Assembly: GCA_002774635.1 (NCBI GenBank)
Contig: PEXU01000057.1
Location: 1 to 38,288, forward strand
Length of the DNA stretch: 38,288 bases
Source of the DNA: Candidatus Kerfeldbacteria bacterium CG08_land_8_20_14_0_20_40_16
GTDB taxonomy: Bacteria; Patescibacteriota; Patescibacteriia; UM-FILTER-42-10
Direction of reading: 5' to 3'
The position numbers and the translations under genes were made by a program. This document shows, one piece after another, positions 24,380-33,299 of this stretch (positions within the stretch are counted from its first letter, which is position 1; each line of letters starts with the position of its first letter). The notes under the pieces were generated by a model, which saw only the letters and a program-made list of their open reading frames with translations, had not been told where the DNA came from and ran no database searches.

Positions 24380-26347
24380 CTATTTAAAGCTGAGGGAAAA
24401 TTCTCTATCTTCTAATAAATCTGTATTCAAGATTATTTTATTTTGCTCTTCTTGTGCGGCCTTGTCAATAGAGGAAAAGGAAGATATTTTGTCATTGAAT
24501 TCTAAAACAAGATTAAATTGATAAGCAGGAGTACCGGCTTGTTTTTGAGCATAAAGAGCATAGCTTTTATTCCTAACTTGTTCAGCAATGTACGTTGGAA
24601 GTTGGTAGGTAAAAGACAAGTCACCTTGGGTTTGGGGTTCAATGGAAATAAAGGCTCCGAAACAGGTTTTTCCATACTCGTCGATTACCTCTACTTCGCC
24701 CGGCCGTCCACCATGTAGTTTGTCGTTTTCCATAGCCCCTTGGGATTCGATTAATTTGCTTCCCTGGGGAACATAGACTCTAGTGTAGGTGCGGTAACGA
24801 GTAGATTTCCAATTAAATGTTCCTTGGTTATCATAATGAATGTTTAGTTTAGCAATCAGTTCGCCCGCCTCGTTTTGAGTCAGGGTATAGCTGATCGTTC
24901 TAATTACGCCCGGATCACTTTTTAAACTGGCCATATTGGCATCGAATACCGCAAAGTAATCACTGGTTGTTGTTTTGATTTCTCCTCCCCATCCTTCTTC
25001 TAAAATCAAATTTTCCAGATTCTCATCTTTGAGATAAATAAGAATCCGCTTGGCTTTAATGTCAGCTTGAAAAGTTTTCCACAAATCTGGCCATTTTTCT
25101 GAGGGTAAACTTAGAATTTCATCCAATAGCTTCGAGGCCAAAACGCCAATCACCTCTTTTCTTTCTGCATCGGAGATCCCTTGGCGGTAGAATCCTTGCT
25201 CCACTTGGTATTGAAGGGTGTCTACAAAATTATCTGAGTTAAACTTTATTCCATTTACTTCTATTTCACCGGTTAATCCCAAAAGCGATTGAATAAAAGT
25301 GGGAGTAACTGCAATTACCCCATTAAAATTTTCCTCCCCACCGCCCTCTTGATGGTAGAACCATTCGGCTTTTTGAGCGGCGATGGGAAAATCAGGAGAC
25401 CAGTTTGAATCCCTCATAAACCACTTGGTGGCATTGAGATATTTTTGAAGCGGCCAGGGAGGAGTTTCAATTAGCACGTCTTTTACCTTATTATCAAGAT
25501 TATAGATGTTGTCCGTGGTGAATAAAGTAATCGAGCCATCTTTTAGTTTTAGTATTCCATAAGTACCAATAAATCCGCCGGTGGGTCTCATTTCGGTGTT
25601 GTTTTGTAGTAGAAAAAGATAGGTTTTTTCCTGAGGGTAGCCAACGATTTGGGGCAGTGCTTCAGCGGCTGGAATGGCCAGTTCTAGGGAATCACTAATG
25701 GGAGGCAGCTGTTCTTTTAATTGTTCAACGGTGTTTTTAATCGGACCCAGTAGTCCTTTTTGGGAAATTTCGCTGATGGCCTGAACAGCTAAATCGATTT
25801 CCGCTTTTACCCCTTGAAGCTGGGGCGGTGACTCATATATTTTTTCTAAAATCAGCCTTGTTTCTTCCGGGGAAATTTCCGCTAAGCTGGCTGAACCGTC
25901 TTTTTTTAAGGGAGAAAAAATAGTTTCTCCTACGTCTGCTAACTCCTGAAACCCCGAGCTTAATTGAATGCCAGCAATTAAAATATTTTCGACCGCTGAT
26001 ACCTGATGACCAATTAAGGGAATAAACTTAAATATTCGAAACTTGCCAAATTCCGTCTTCGCTTTCGAAAATTTTTCATTTGCTGTTCCCAGCGCCTTTT
26101 TTGCTCCGCTAAAGTCTTGAGCGCCAATTGCTCCTTGGGCTTTTAGGAAGTCATCTTTTCCGGAAAGGGCGCTGCGATACACTTCTTTTCCGGAGGGATA
26201 ATAATAGATAAATAGTAAAAATAAAACGGCAAGGATTATTCCAAAAGCAATCAACCATTTTTTTAACTGATGTTTTCTAACGCTTTTTTCCTTTACGTTA
26301 TTAATAAAAACTCCGGTCCGTTTTTTTTCAGAAGTAACTGAGGTCAT
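24380..26347 (-). CDS. DUF4012 membrane-anchored envelope protein
   Basis: 655 residues: basic cytoplasmic tail, one membrane segment at about 31-50, then a large extracytoplasmic region. The DUF4012 signature is YLFLLQNNTEMRPTGGFIGT (243-262), with GILKLKDGSI after it. DUF4012 proteins are common in CPR bacteria and Actinobacteria beside polysaccharide genes. A role resembling LytR-CpsA-Psr transferases, attaching polymers to the wall, has been suspected but I know of no proof. Its start overlaps the preceding GT2 stop by one base. It sits directly upstream of the second mreB. Confidence 0.88.
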   Translation of the reverse strand: MTSVTSEKKRTGVFINNVKEKSVRKHQLKKWLIAFGIILAVLFLLFIYYYPSGKEVYRSALSGKDDFLKAQGAIGAQDFSGAKKALGTANEKFSKAKTEFGKFRIFKFIPLIGHQVSAVENILIAGIQLSSGFQELADVGETIFSPLKKDGSASLAEISPEETRLILEKIYESPPQLQGVKAEIDLAVQAISEISQKGLLGPIKNTVEQLKEQLPPISDSLELAIPAAEALPQIVGYPQEKTYLFLLQNNTEMRPTGGFIGTYGILKLKDGSITLFTTDNIYNLDNKVKDVLIETPPWPLQKYLNATKWFMRDSNWSPDFPIAAQKAEWFYHQEGGGEENFNGVIAVTPTFIQSLLGLTGEIEVNGIKFNSDNFVDTLQYQVEQGFYRQGISDAERKEVIGVLASKLLDEILSLPSEKWPDLWKTFQADIKAKRILIYLKDENLENLILEEGWGGEIKTTTSDYFAVFDANMASLKSDPGVIRTISYTLTQNEAGELIAKLNIHYDNQGTFNWKSTRYRTYTRVYVPQGSKLIESQGAMENDKLHGGRPGEVEVIDEYGKTCFGAFISIEPQTQGDLSFTYQLPTYIAEQVRNKSYALYAQKQAGTPAYQFNLVLEFNDKISSFSSIDKAAQEEQNKIILNTDLLEDREFSLSFK

Positions 26348-27177
26348 TAGTGTTTAGACGTTAATTTTAATTTTTCAGGAAAAGGATTTGGCTTTCCTTT
26401 AAATTTTTTTTTGTAGTGATTAAAATCCCCGATATGAATGCGAGTAACATAACTGAATATTCCTCCAATTCCCGGATTATTTGCCGATTCTCGGTGATGG
26501 TAATGAACTAAAGAGACATCAGCAACATAATGTACTTCTAATCCTTTTTCCCAAAACCGCCGGCACCAGTCAGTATCCCCGATATATAAGAAATATTTTT
26601 CATCTAAAAGTCCCACAGTATGGATTGTTTCCTTCCGGAATATTAAACAGGCTCCAAATAGCCACTCTACCAGAGAATCGGTATTATGGTCAAAATCAAG
26701 CATCAAATAATGGGCCAAGTATTTTCGGCCCCAAGTTGTTTTTCCCAGAGGAGTCCTGCGGAAAAAAGGCATTTTCCAATCAGGGAATCGCAAGCAGGAA
26801 TTTTGAATGGTGCCGTTGGCATTTAGTAATTTCGGTCCAGCAATTCCTACCCGAGGATTATTTTCTAGGTAGGATACTAATTTCTCCAAAGATCCAGGCA
26901 CAATAACAACGTCAGGATTCATTAGTAATACATGTTTTCCTTGTGCTTCTTTAATTCCGGCGTTATTGCCCGCGCTAAAACCTCTATTCTTAGCTAATTC
27001 AATAAATTTAACGTTTTTAAACTCTTCTTTTAATTTTACTACTCCTCCGGTCGGAGAGGCGTTATCGACCACAATTATCTCGTATCCTATATTAGGATTA
27101 GATTGAATAATGTTTTTTAGGCAATAGCGCATAAGTCCTTCCGCCTTGTAGTTTAAAATAATGATTGAGAGAGTCAT
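26347..27177 (-). CDS. GT2 family glycosyltransferase (rhamnosyltransferase-like)
   Basis: 276-residue GT-A enzyme: LSIIILNYKAEGLMRYC at the N-terminus, the nucleotide-binding IIVVDNASPTGG, RGFSAGNNAGI, and the metal-binding MNPDV (in place of DxD). The C-terminal part has the WLFGACLIFRKE and LVHYHHRES segments of the WbbL/rhamnosyltransferase group. It is inverting by family. It lies 7 nt after the previous GT2 gene and overlaps DUF4012 by 1 nt. The sugar is unknown. Confidence 0.92.
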   Translation of the reverse strand: MTLSIIILNYKAEGLMRYCLKNIIQSNPNIGYEIIVVDNASPTGGVVKLKEEFKNVKFIELAKNRGFSAGNNAGIKEAQGKHVLLMNPDVVIVPGSLEKLVSYLENNPRVGIAGPKLLNANGTIQNSCLRFPDWKMPFFRRTPLGKTTWGRKYLAHYLMLDFDHNTDSLVEWLFGACLIFRKETIHTVGLLDEKYFLYIGDTDWCRRFWEKGLEVHYVADVSLVHYHHRESANNPGIGGIFSYVTRIHIGDFNHYKKKFKGKPNPFPEKLKLTSKH

Positions 27178-27184
27178 TTGATAA

Positions 27185-28201
27185 CTACTTAAACCACTTT
27201 TTTAAATCCTGATTTTTAATTGATTTAATTTGTTTTATTCTTTTTCGCTTCTGGGACATTTTAGGAATCTGCTTTACTATTTCCGGTAGCGCTTTTCGGG
27301 TATTCGGTTCTTTAAAAAGTAGATAAATTATTTTTTTTAACTCATACCACCAAATAACCGGGTGAAAAAAAATTCTTAGGTACCCCTCGTTTTTAATCAG
27401 CATCCAAAGGTGATTCCGATAAGAAAGATAGTTAGCAAGCGCTGTTTTTCCCCAACGGTTAGTTATTGTTCCTTTATCGGACAAATCTGTTTTTCGCGCC
27501 ACTGCCCGCCGGTGATAAGCTCTAGCGGAGGGGTTATAAACCGATTGATATCCCGCGAGCTTTAATCGCCAGGCGAGGTCGACATCTTCTTTGTAGGCAA
27601 AAAAGTCTTCGTCAAAATATTCACCATTTACCGCTACTCTTTCTAAGGCTGATTTACTGTATAAAACCAATGCTCCAGAAATCCCGAAAACTTCCTCACA
27701 ACGATCATATTGTCCCCGATCTTGCTCGTTTTCTCCGCGATCGATCGCTCTTCGGTTTTTGAAAATTACTATTCCGGTTGAGTCAATCGTATCAGAATCA
27801 GTCAGTGTCTTCAAGTTTTCAGGAAATCGAAGTAGTTTTCCTCCCGCCGACCCAATTTTATCATTAGATTGAGCCGTTTTTAAAATTTCTGATAAGAACT
27901 CCGGCTCTAGAATAATGTCGGGATTGCAAATTAGCAAATAAGGAGTACTGGCCAGTTTTATCGCCTGATTGTTAGCTTTGGCGAATCCGGTATTTTCCGC
28001 ATTTTGCCAGACCCTAAATTGGGGGTAGTTTTCCTTAATAAATTCAACTGTTCCATCAGAAGAATTATTATCAACAATAATTACCTGGTAATCCTTAAAA
28101 GACTGTTTTTGAAATGATTCAAAAAGCGCAGGCAAAAATCCTTTACTGTTCCAGGTAACAACGATAATAGTAATTTCTTTATTATGGTTTACTTGATTCA
28201 C
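27185..28201 (-). CDS. GT2 family glycosyltransferase
   Basis: 338-residue GT-A enzyme: ITIIVVTWNSKGFLP, VIIVDNNSSDGTVEF, TGFAKANNQAI, CNPDI as the metal site, then FAYKEDVDLAWRLKLAGY, which matches the ED acceptor motif of rhamnosyltransferase-like GT2s. A basic C-terminal tail of about 50 residues follows a short hydrophobic segment near 278-295 and may bind the membrane. Its start overlaps the polymerase gene by 20 nt. Confidence 0.92.
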   Translation of the reverse strand: MNQVNHNKEITIIVVTWNSKGFLPALFESFQKQSFKDYQVIIVDNNSSDGTVEFIKENYPQFRVWQNAENTGFAKANNQAIKLASTPYLLICNPDIILEPEFLSEILKTAQSNDKIGSAGGKLLRFPENLKTLTDSDTIDSTGIVIFKNRRAIDRGENEQDRGQYDRCEEVFGISGALVLYSKSALERVAVNGEYFDEDFFAYKEDVDLAWRLKLAGYQSVYNPSARAYHRRAVARKTDLSDKGTITNRWGKTALANYLSYRNHLWMLIKNEGYLRIFFHPVIWWYELKKIIYLLFKEPNTRKALPEIVKQIPKMSQKRKRIKQIKSIKNQDLKKWFK

Positions 28202-29738
28202 TGTTATTAATAGATGAGGTTATTTCGTTACGATGATTAATTTCGGGAGGGTCCTTACCCAACATATTCAGTACCGCCGTAACCAGCAATATATATCCAA
28301 TTCCTAAGGGATGATTAAGATAAGGGGTGGTAAAATTAATAACCACTATAGTGAATAGACCAATTAATAGTCCTAAGATAATTGCTTGGATTGTGGAATT
28401 TTCCTTAAAACTAGCAAGGACCGTCCAGCCCCGACGGAAAATTTTAAAAATAAGAAATAAATAAGCGATCAAACCTAGTAATCCTAACTTAACCCAAATA
28501 TCGAGGTAGCCCCATTCAAAAGCATAGGTCGTGTACATTCCATCAGGATGAATTGATAAAAAACGAGGGTCGTCAGTTTTATAGGTGATGGTGGTGCCAA
28601 AGCCTGAACCAATAATGACATTTTCTTTTATTTTATTCGACAAGGGAGGTAAAAGCTTGAATCTGCTGGTAGCGCCGGCTTCTTCGGTGACGCCGGTGGT
28701 CCGTTCTTCAATCAGTCCTCCGGTAAACTGCGAAGGGCTTGGCCAAGGAAACTTGATGATTGCCAAAGTCAGCAGGTAGACCGCGGCAAAAGAAAACAAC
28801 AGACAGGTAGAAACGGCAAACACCCGCTTCATCGAAAGCTTCAGAATAAAGAAAGTAATGTGGTAAAGAGCCACTAAGCCGGCTAAGCCTCCTAACCACA
28901 AACTACGGGAGTAACTGACAAACACGACTAACGCTGATAATAGTCCCAAAAACCAGTAAAAATAATAATCCCTCTTAGAAAATTCTTTTCTTTTTACATT
29001 AATCATCAAAAATGCGATAAAGAAAAATATAATGATAGCGAAGATGTGACTTTGAAAAAATATCCGATAGAAATTATTGGGCATTTTAGTAATTTCCCCT
29101 ACCCCGGTGAGTCTTATCCATTGGTATAAACTGGTTAAAAGAAATTCAATCTGGTGGGAAAAAACAAAAAGGATAAATACGGTTTTTAAAATCATTGCCA
29201 AAGCGGAGGCCAGCATAACCTGAAAAGCTTTTTGCACTTTTTCCCACGAATTCAATGCTTCGATAAAGACAAAGATTAGTCCAAAGAATAACCATCCGTT
29301 AAAATCAAAAAAAGTATTATCAAAAGAATTATGGTTTATGATCCCCCTTAAAATTCCCCAGGCTAAAAAAATAAAAAGCAGTAGGTATCCTCCTAAAAGC
29401 GGAAACTTAACTTTTGTAATATTCTTATTTTTAATCAGTTTAAGAAGCCAAACGCCCAGCACAACCAAATACAGACCTAAACGAATAGAAATAGAAATTT
29501 CAGAAAATTCGTAGGAAAAAAGGTAACCTTTTGATCCGATAATCAACTCTGCTAGAATCAAAAATAGGCCATACTCCAGCTTCCAAAGGGAAAGAATTAA
29601 AGCAGAGAATAAAATGATAAAAAAACCAATTGTGTTGCAGCTGGGATAGAAATACGCTAAATAAGAAAAGGCCTCTACTACAGCAATGGCTAAAACTGTG
29701 TAAAAAAACAACTTACCAAATAATTTTAACTTAGTCAT
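28182..29738 (-). CDS. O-antigen ligase/polymerase-like (Wzy_C) membrane protein
   Basis: 518 residues with about 11-12 membrane helices. The conserved extracytoplasmic region includes VSYSRSLWLGGLAGLVALY and, after a long loop, GSGFGTT and the HPDGMYTTYAFEWGYLDIW segment typical of the Wzy_C (O-antigen ligase) family. Members polymerise or ligate lipid-linked glycans at the outer membrane face. I chose the ATG at 29738: it has a GAGGA ribosome site 5 nt upstream and lies 1 nt after the preceding stop. The ATG at 29768 has no such site. Polymerase versus ligase cannot be told from sequence. Confidence 0.85.
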   Translation of the reverse strand: MTKLKLFGKLFFYTVLAIAVVEAFSYLAYFYPSCNTIGFFIILFSALILSLWKLEYGLFLILAELIIGSKGYLFSYEFSEISISIRLGLYLVVLGVWLLKLIKNKNITKVKFPLLGGYLLLFIFLAWGILRGIINHNSFDNTFFDFNGWLFFGLIFVFIEALNSWEKVQKAFQVMLASALAMILKTVFILFVFSHQIEFLLTSLYQWIRLTGVGEITKMPNNFYRIFFQSHIFAIIIFFFIAFLMINVKRKEFSKRDYYFYWFLGLLSALVVFVSYSRSLWLGGLAGLVALYHITFFILKLSMKRVFAVSTCLLFSFAAVYLLTLAIIKFPWPSPSQFTGGLIEERTTGVTEEAGATSRFKLLPPLSNKIKENVIIGSGFGTTITYKTDDPRFLSIHPDGMYTTYAFEWGYLDIWVKLGLLGLIAYLFLIFKIFRRGWTVLASFKENSTIQAIILGLLIGLFTIVVINFTTPYLNHPLGIGYILLVTAVLNMLGKDPPEINHRNEITSSINNSESSKP

Positions 29739-29739
29739 C

Positions 29740-30618
29740 TTATTCCTCGGAGCTTTTAATTGATTCAAGTAATTCCACTAAAAAGGCCGAGAACATGCTG
29801 AGCGGATAGAAAACTAAAAGTATCGCATATTCCCACTTGGAGCAATGCTTTCGGAAATAGTGAAAAAGACTTCGATTAAAAAGATATTGTTCTTTTGTGG
29901 CTTTCACTTTTTTGAAACTCTGGCCTTGTTTATGCATTATTTCACAGCTGGAATTATAAACGATCGGCCAATTTTTTTGTTGGGCGCGCTTACAAAAATC
30001 AACTTCCTCAAACCAGATCCAAAAATCTTCATCAAAAGGACCCACGCTTTCTAGACATTGTTTCCGAATCATAAAAAAAGCGCCCATTACCTGGTCGACA
30101 TTTTGAGTTTTTTGGTAGTTAAAATCTTTAGCAAAATAGCGCTTCAGCGAATCTAAATTAGGAAAAAAATGGTGCAGCTTAGTTAAAATGACAATTTGAG
30201 AAAAAAGATCAGGAAATCTTCTTACTGATTTTTGAGGTGACCCATCAGGATTAATAATCTTGCAGCCTAATACGCCTATTTTCTTATTCTGGTCCAGGTA
30301 GTTCAACGCTTCTGCTAAAGTGCGCCGCTTAACCTCGGTGTCGGGATTCAATAAAAGTAAATAGCGACCGCTCGCTTGCTCGATGGCCTGATTATTTGCT
30401 TTGGCAAACCCATTGTTCTGCTCATTGACGATTAGTTTAACATTTGGAAACTCTTTTTTTATCATTTGGGGAGTTCCGTCCCAGGAGGCATTGTCCACAA
30501 TAAAAACTTCAAATTTGAAGTTTTTTTCACTCTGGTCAATTGATTTTAAGCAGTTCCGCAGATCCTCCTTAGAGTTCCAACTGACAATGATAATAGATAG
30601 GTCAACTTTATCTTTCAT
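29740..30618 (-). CDS. GT2 family glycosyltransferase, first gene of the polysaccharide operon
   Basis: 292-residue GT-A enzyme with DLSIIIVSWNSKEDLRN, VFIVDNASWDGTPQM, NGFAKANNQAIEQASG, LNPDTEV as the metal site, and FWIWFEEVDFCKRAQQK as the acceptor ED motif. The C-terminus has a hydrophobic helix (about 264-283) that may anchor it to the membrane. A promoter at 30626-30654 places the transcription start at or next to its ATG. Two further GT2 genes in the same run are clear relatives, probably from duplication. Confidence 0.93.
   Translation of the reverse strand: MKDKVDLSIIIVSWNSKEDLRNCLKSIDQSEKNFKFEVFIVDNASWDGTPQMIKKEFPNVKLIVNEQNNGFAKANNQAIEQASGRYLLLLNPDTEVKRRTLAEALNYLDQNKKIGVLGCKIINPDGSPQKSVRRFPDLFSQIVILTKLHHFFPNLDSLKRYFAKDFNYQKTQNVDQVMGAFFMIRKQCLESVGPFDEDFWIWFEEVDFCKRAQQKNWPIVYNSSCEIMHKQGQSFKKVKATKEQYLFNRSLFHYFRKHCSKWEYAILLVFYPLSMFSAFLVELLESIKSSEE
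29744..29748 (-). promoter_or_regulatory. Shine-Dalgarno deciding the start of the Wzy-like gene
   Basis: GAGGA on the minus strand, 5 nt before the ATG at 29738. It lies inside the final codons of the upstream GT2 gene and supports 29738 over 29768 as the start. Confidence 0.75.
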
Positions 30619-30625
30619 AGCCTGT

Positions 30626-30654
30626 ATTCTACTTCAAATTAGAGGTTTTGGCAA
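30626..30654 (-). promoter_or_regulatory. promoter of the polysaccharide operon, predicted leaderless
   Basis: On the minus strand: TTGCCA (30649-30654), a 17-nt spacer, TAGAAT (30626-30631). Only 7 nt separate the -10 box from the ATG at 30618, so transcription should begin at about 30619, giving a leaderless or nearly leaderless mRNA. It lies just after the ABC-operon terminator. Confidence 0.7.
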
Positions 30655-30682
30655 AGCTTTAAGTAGTTGATTTGAGCCAATT

Positions 30683-30714
30683 TAAAAAGCCATTTTGTCG
30701 AAAACAACATGGCT
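30683..30714 (-). terminator. Rho-independent terminator of the ABC-transporter operon
   Basis: On the minus strand AGCCAT pairs with ATGGCT. After a G-A mismatch, TTGT pairs with ACAA around a short loop, and the stem is followed by TTTT and an AT-rich run. It lies 10 nt past the ABC ATPase stop at 30724. Confidence 0.85.
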
Positions 30715-30723
30715 AATAAGAAT

Positions 30724-31701
30724 TTATTTGTTAGTTTGAAAAATATGACGGATTATCTCCTCTACTTTTATTTCATCAATCAAAATGTCATCGACCGGAA
30801 AAGCAGTTAATATTCTGACTGCATTTTCCTTCACATTTTGATCAGGTATTTTAAGCACCACCCTTCTTTTATCAAATTCCACAATTTCGCCAAGCAATGT
30901 CAATTGATCTACGGCGATATCATTTTTAAATGTTATTGTCACAATCTTGTGGGTGGCGTACTGGTCAATTAATCTTTGGATGTCTCCGTCATAGATAATT
31001 CCGCCTTTATTAATAATAATCACTCTTTGGCAGAGCTGCACGACATCCTCCATGTAATGTGAGGTCAAGAGAATTGTTGTTTTTCTTTCTTTGTTATATT
31101 TTTTAATGAATTCTCGGATTTTTTGTTGCGATACGACATCAAGGCCGATCGTTGGCTCATCTAAAAACAAAACTTTTGGGTTATGAAGCAGTGCCGCTAC
31201 CAATTCACATTTCATTCTTTGACCAAGAGATAGCTTTCGAACCTGAACGTTTAAAATATCACTAATATCCAGCAAATTAGAGAAGTAATCTATTGTCTTT
31301 TTAAACTGATCATTTGGTACCTCGTAAATCTCCTTGTTTAAGCTAAAACTTTCCATCGCAGGCAGATCCCACCAGAGCTGATTTTTTTGGCCCATGACAA
31401 TAGCAAACTGTTTTTGATATTCCTTCTGCCGTTGCCAAGGCGTGTAATCAAGCACCTTGGCGTCTCCTTCGCTAGGATACAGGATCCCAGAGAGCATTTT
31501 TAAGGTGGTAGTTTTCCCTGCTCCATTCGGTCCCAAAAATCCCACTAATTCCCCTTCTTCCACCGAGAAAGAAATTGATTTTACTGCTTCAGTAATTAAT
31601 TTTTCTCTCTGAAACAAACTTTTAAATGCACCAAAAAGTCCCGGTACTTTTTTATAATACTCAAAGTTTTTAGATAAATTTTTTACTGATATAGCAATCA
31701 T
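30724..31701 (-). CDS. ABC-2 type exporter ATP-binding protein
   Basis: 325-residue ATPase of the COG4586 type. Walker A is GPNGAGKT (57-64), the signature is LSLGQ (157-161), Walker B is VLFLDEP (177-183), and the switch His lies in LLTSHYMEDV. The N-terminus carries the family's extra segment (YYKKVPGLFGAFKSLF) before Walker A, and a C-terminal domain of about 90 residues follows. With the two permeases immediately upstream it forms a three-gene exporter. Its start overlaps the permease stop by 1 nt. The substrate is unknown. Confidence 0.93.
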   Translation of the reverse strand: MIAISVKNLSKNFEYYKKVPGLFGAFKSLFQREKLITEAVKSISFSVEEGELVGFLGPNGAGKTTTLKMLSGILYPSEGDAKVLDYTPWQRQKEYQKQFAIVMGQKNQLWWDLPAMESFSLNKEIYEVPNDQFKKTIDYFSNLLDISDILNVQVRKLSLGQRMKCELVAALLHNPKVLFLDEPTIGLDVVSQQKIREFIKKYNKERKTTILLTSHYMEDVVQLCQRVIIINKGGIIYDGDIQRLIDQYATHKIVTITFKNDIAVDQLTLLGEIVEFDKRRVVLKIPDQNVKENAVRILTAFPVDDILIDEIKVEEIIRHIFQTNK

Positions 31702-32492
31702 TAACTTGAAGCGGAGGAATAATGTTTTAACGCATAATTCCAGACCTTTTTACTAATTAAAGTCAGAATAAACGTGAAAACCACAAGATAAACATAATAG
31801 GGCCAATTAGTAGTTCCTAAAAACGCTTTACTGGGAACCGTGGCAATAGTTGCAATAGGAAATACGTAAAGGAATAAAAATGAAAATGCTCCTTTAAACA
31901 CATCGGTCGGAAAACGCCCTGTTCTAATTATATCCTCAAAAAATCGACCAAGGCCGGTAGCATTAATAGTCCAAAAAGCGCTGGAGGCAAAAATAACCAA
32001 GAGGCTAAATAGAAAAATTAATCCAAATCCAAGAAGTATAAGATATAATATAAAAGACAAAAACGAGAAAGCGCTCGCATAATGAGTGAAATAATAATAC
32101 CACAAAAATATTACCAAAGACGAACTAGTTAAGTCCATTAAGTCAATAATCCTAAAGCTGGAATAAAATAGTGGGTTCAAAGGCTTGGTTAATAAGAAAT
32201 CAAAATCACCTTTTTTAAGTAAATCGGGAAGGTAGTAGGACAAGTTACGATGAAAAGTGGTAAGAATGGTTGATTCAACGGTCAAATAAGTTATCGCCAG
32301 TAAAAAAACATCCTTGTATTCCCAGCCGGCTAAGAGCGGGGTATTAAAATAGATTACTCGAAATAACAGAATCAAAATTAACATCCGGGTGGCTTTTCCG
32401 AGCACGGCTAAAAAGAAACTGGGACGATAAGCCATTTGATTCTGTAAATTCACTTTTGAAAAAATCCAAATTATTTTAAGATATTTCTTCAT
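31701..32492 (-). CDS. ABC-2 family permease (PF06182-like), second subunit
   Basis: 263 residues with six predicted membrane helices. The pattern fits COG3694/COG4587 permeases: an N-terminal amphipathic region (YLKIIWIFSKVNLQNQMAYR), then a conserved loop with KKGDFDFLLTKPLNPLFYS, where the family motif is G-x-x-D-x-x-L-x-K-P. It pairs with the neighbour at 32496-33299 as a heterodimeric membrane channel for the ATPase at 30724-31701. Gaps: 3 nt upstream, 1-nt overlap downstream. Confidence 0.88.
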   Translation of the reverse strand: MKKYLKIIWIFSKVNLQNQMAYRPSFFLAVLGKATRMLILILLFRVIYFNTPLLAGWEYKDVFLLAITYLTVESTILTTFHRNLSYYLPDLLKKGDFDFLLTKPLNPLFYSSFRIIDLMDLTSSSLVIFLWYYYFTHYASAFSFLSFILYLILLGFGLIFLFSLLVIFASSAFWTINATGLGRFFEDIIRTGRFPTDVFKGAFSFLFLYVFPIATIATVPSKAFLGTTNWPYYVYLVVFTFILTLISKKVWNYALKHYSSASS

Positions 32493-32495
32493 TGG

Positions 32496-33299
32496 TTAGT
32501 TGCCATAAGCTGAATATTTTTTTAATCCTTTTTCCCAAATCCAAACTGAAATCCCAATTAAGGCAGAAATCCAAACTAATAAAGCGCTAAAACCCAAAAT
32601 TATTTCCGACACTGACACTTTACCAAGATAAATCTGAAGTGGAAAGTAGGCCATGAACTTAAAGGGCAGTAGATTGAAAACAAGCTGCCAATTAGCTGGA
32701 AACAGTGATAGGGGGATTAAAGAGCCGGTGGCAATGCTCATAATGACTCTGATTACAAAGCGTGGTCCCCAGGTCTGGTCCATCCAAAATGCAATAATGC
32801 TAAAAATGTAAAAAAGAAAAAAATGCAAGATACCACCGAGCAAAACAGCCAAACAGAACATGAAAAAATTAGCTAGCGAAAAAGGAGGAATAAAATAATT
32901 TGAAAGAATCAAAATAATAACTAGATACTCGCCCATTCCCAAGATAAAAGTTAGAGCGCGGCGGCAAAGGTCACGACTTAGCCAGTAAAATGGAACACTG
33001 AGGGGTTTTACTAAAAAACCGGAAAGTTTTCCCCGATTTATGTCATCATTGATTTCGTCGCCCTGACTGGCGATTAAAATGAAGCTATTAATAATTCCGG
33101 CACCCAACAAATAAGTGATCATTTCTGGCAAGCTATAGCCGGCCACTATTTCGGTTTTTAAATCCCTAAAGATAGAGAACCAGACCGCAATTATTACCAG
33201 TTGGGCAACAAAACCGCCAATAACCTCTAAAAAAAGGTTGGTTCGGTAAGTTAAATATTCCTGCCAGGTTGCTTTTGCAACGGCTAAATATTTTTTCAT
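32496..33299 (-). CDS. ABC-2 family permease (PF06182-like), first subunit
   Basis: 267 residues and about six membrane helices, with the loop INRGKLSGFLVKPLSVPFYW matching the family's G-x-L-x-x-x-L-x-K-P motif. It is a relative of the next permease. I start it at 33299 (MKKYLAVAKATWQEYL). This ATG overlaps the upstream stop as TGATG and has an AGGA ribosome site at 33305-33308. The longer frame from 33404 would run through the 65-residue gene in another frame. Confidence 0.88.
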   Translation of the reverse strand: MKKYLAVAKATWQEYLTYRTNLFLEVIGGFVAQLVIIAVWFSIFRDLKTEIVAGYSLPEMITYLLGAGIINSFILIASQGDEINDDINRGKLSGFLVKPLSVPFYWLSRDLCRRALTFILGMGEYLVIILILSNYFIPPFSLANFFMFCLAVLLGGILHFFLFYIFSIIAFWMDQTWGPRFVIRVIMSIATGSLIPLSLFPANWQLVFNLLPFKFMAYFPLQIYLGKVSVSEIILGFSALLVWISALIGISVWIWEKGLKKYSAYGN

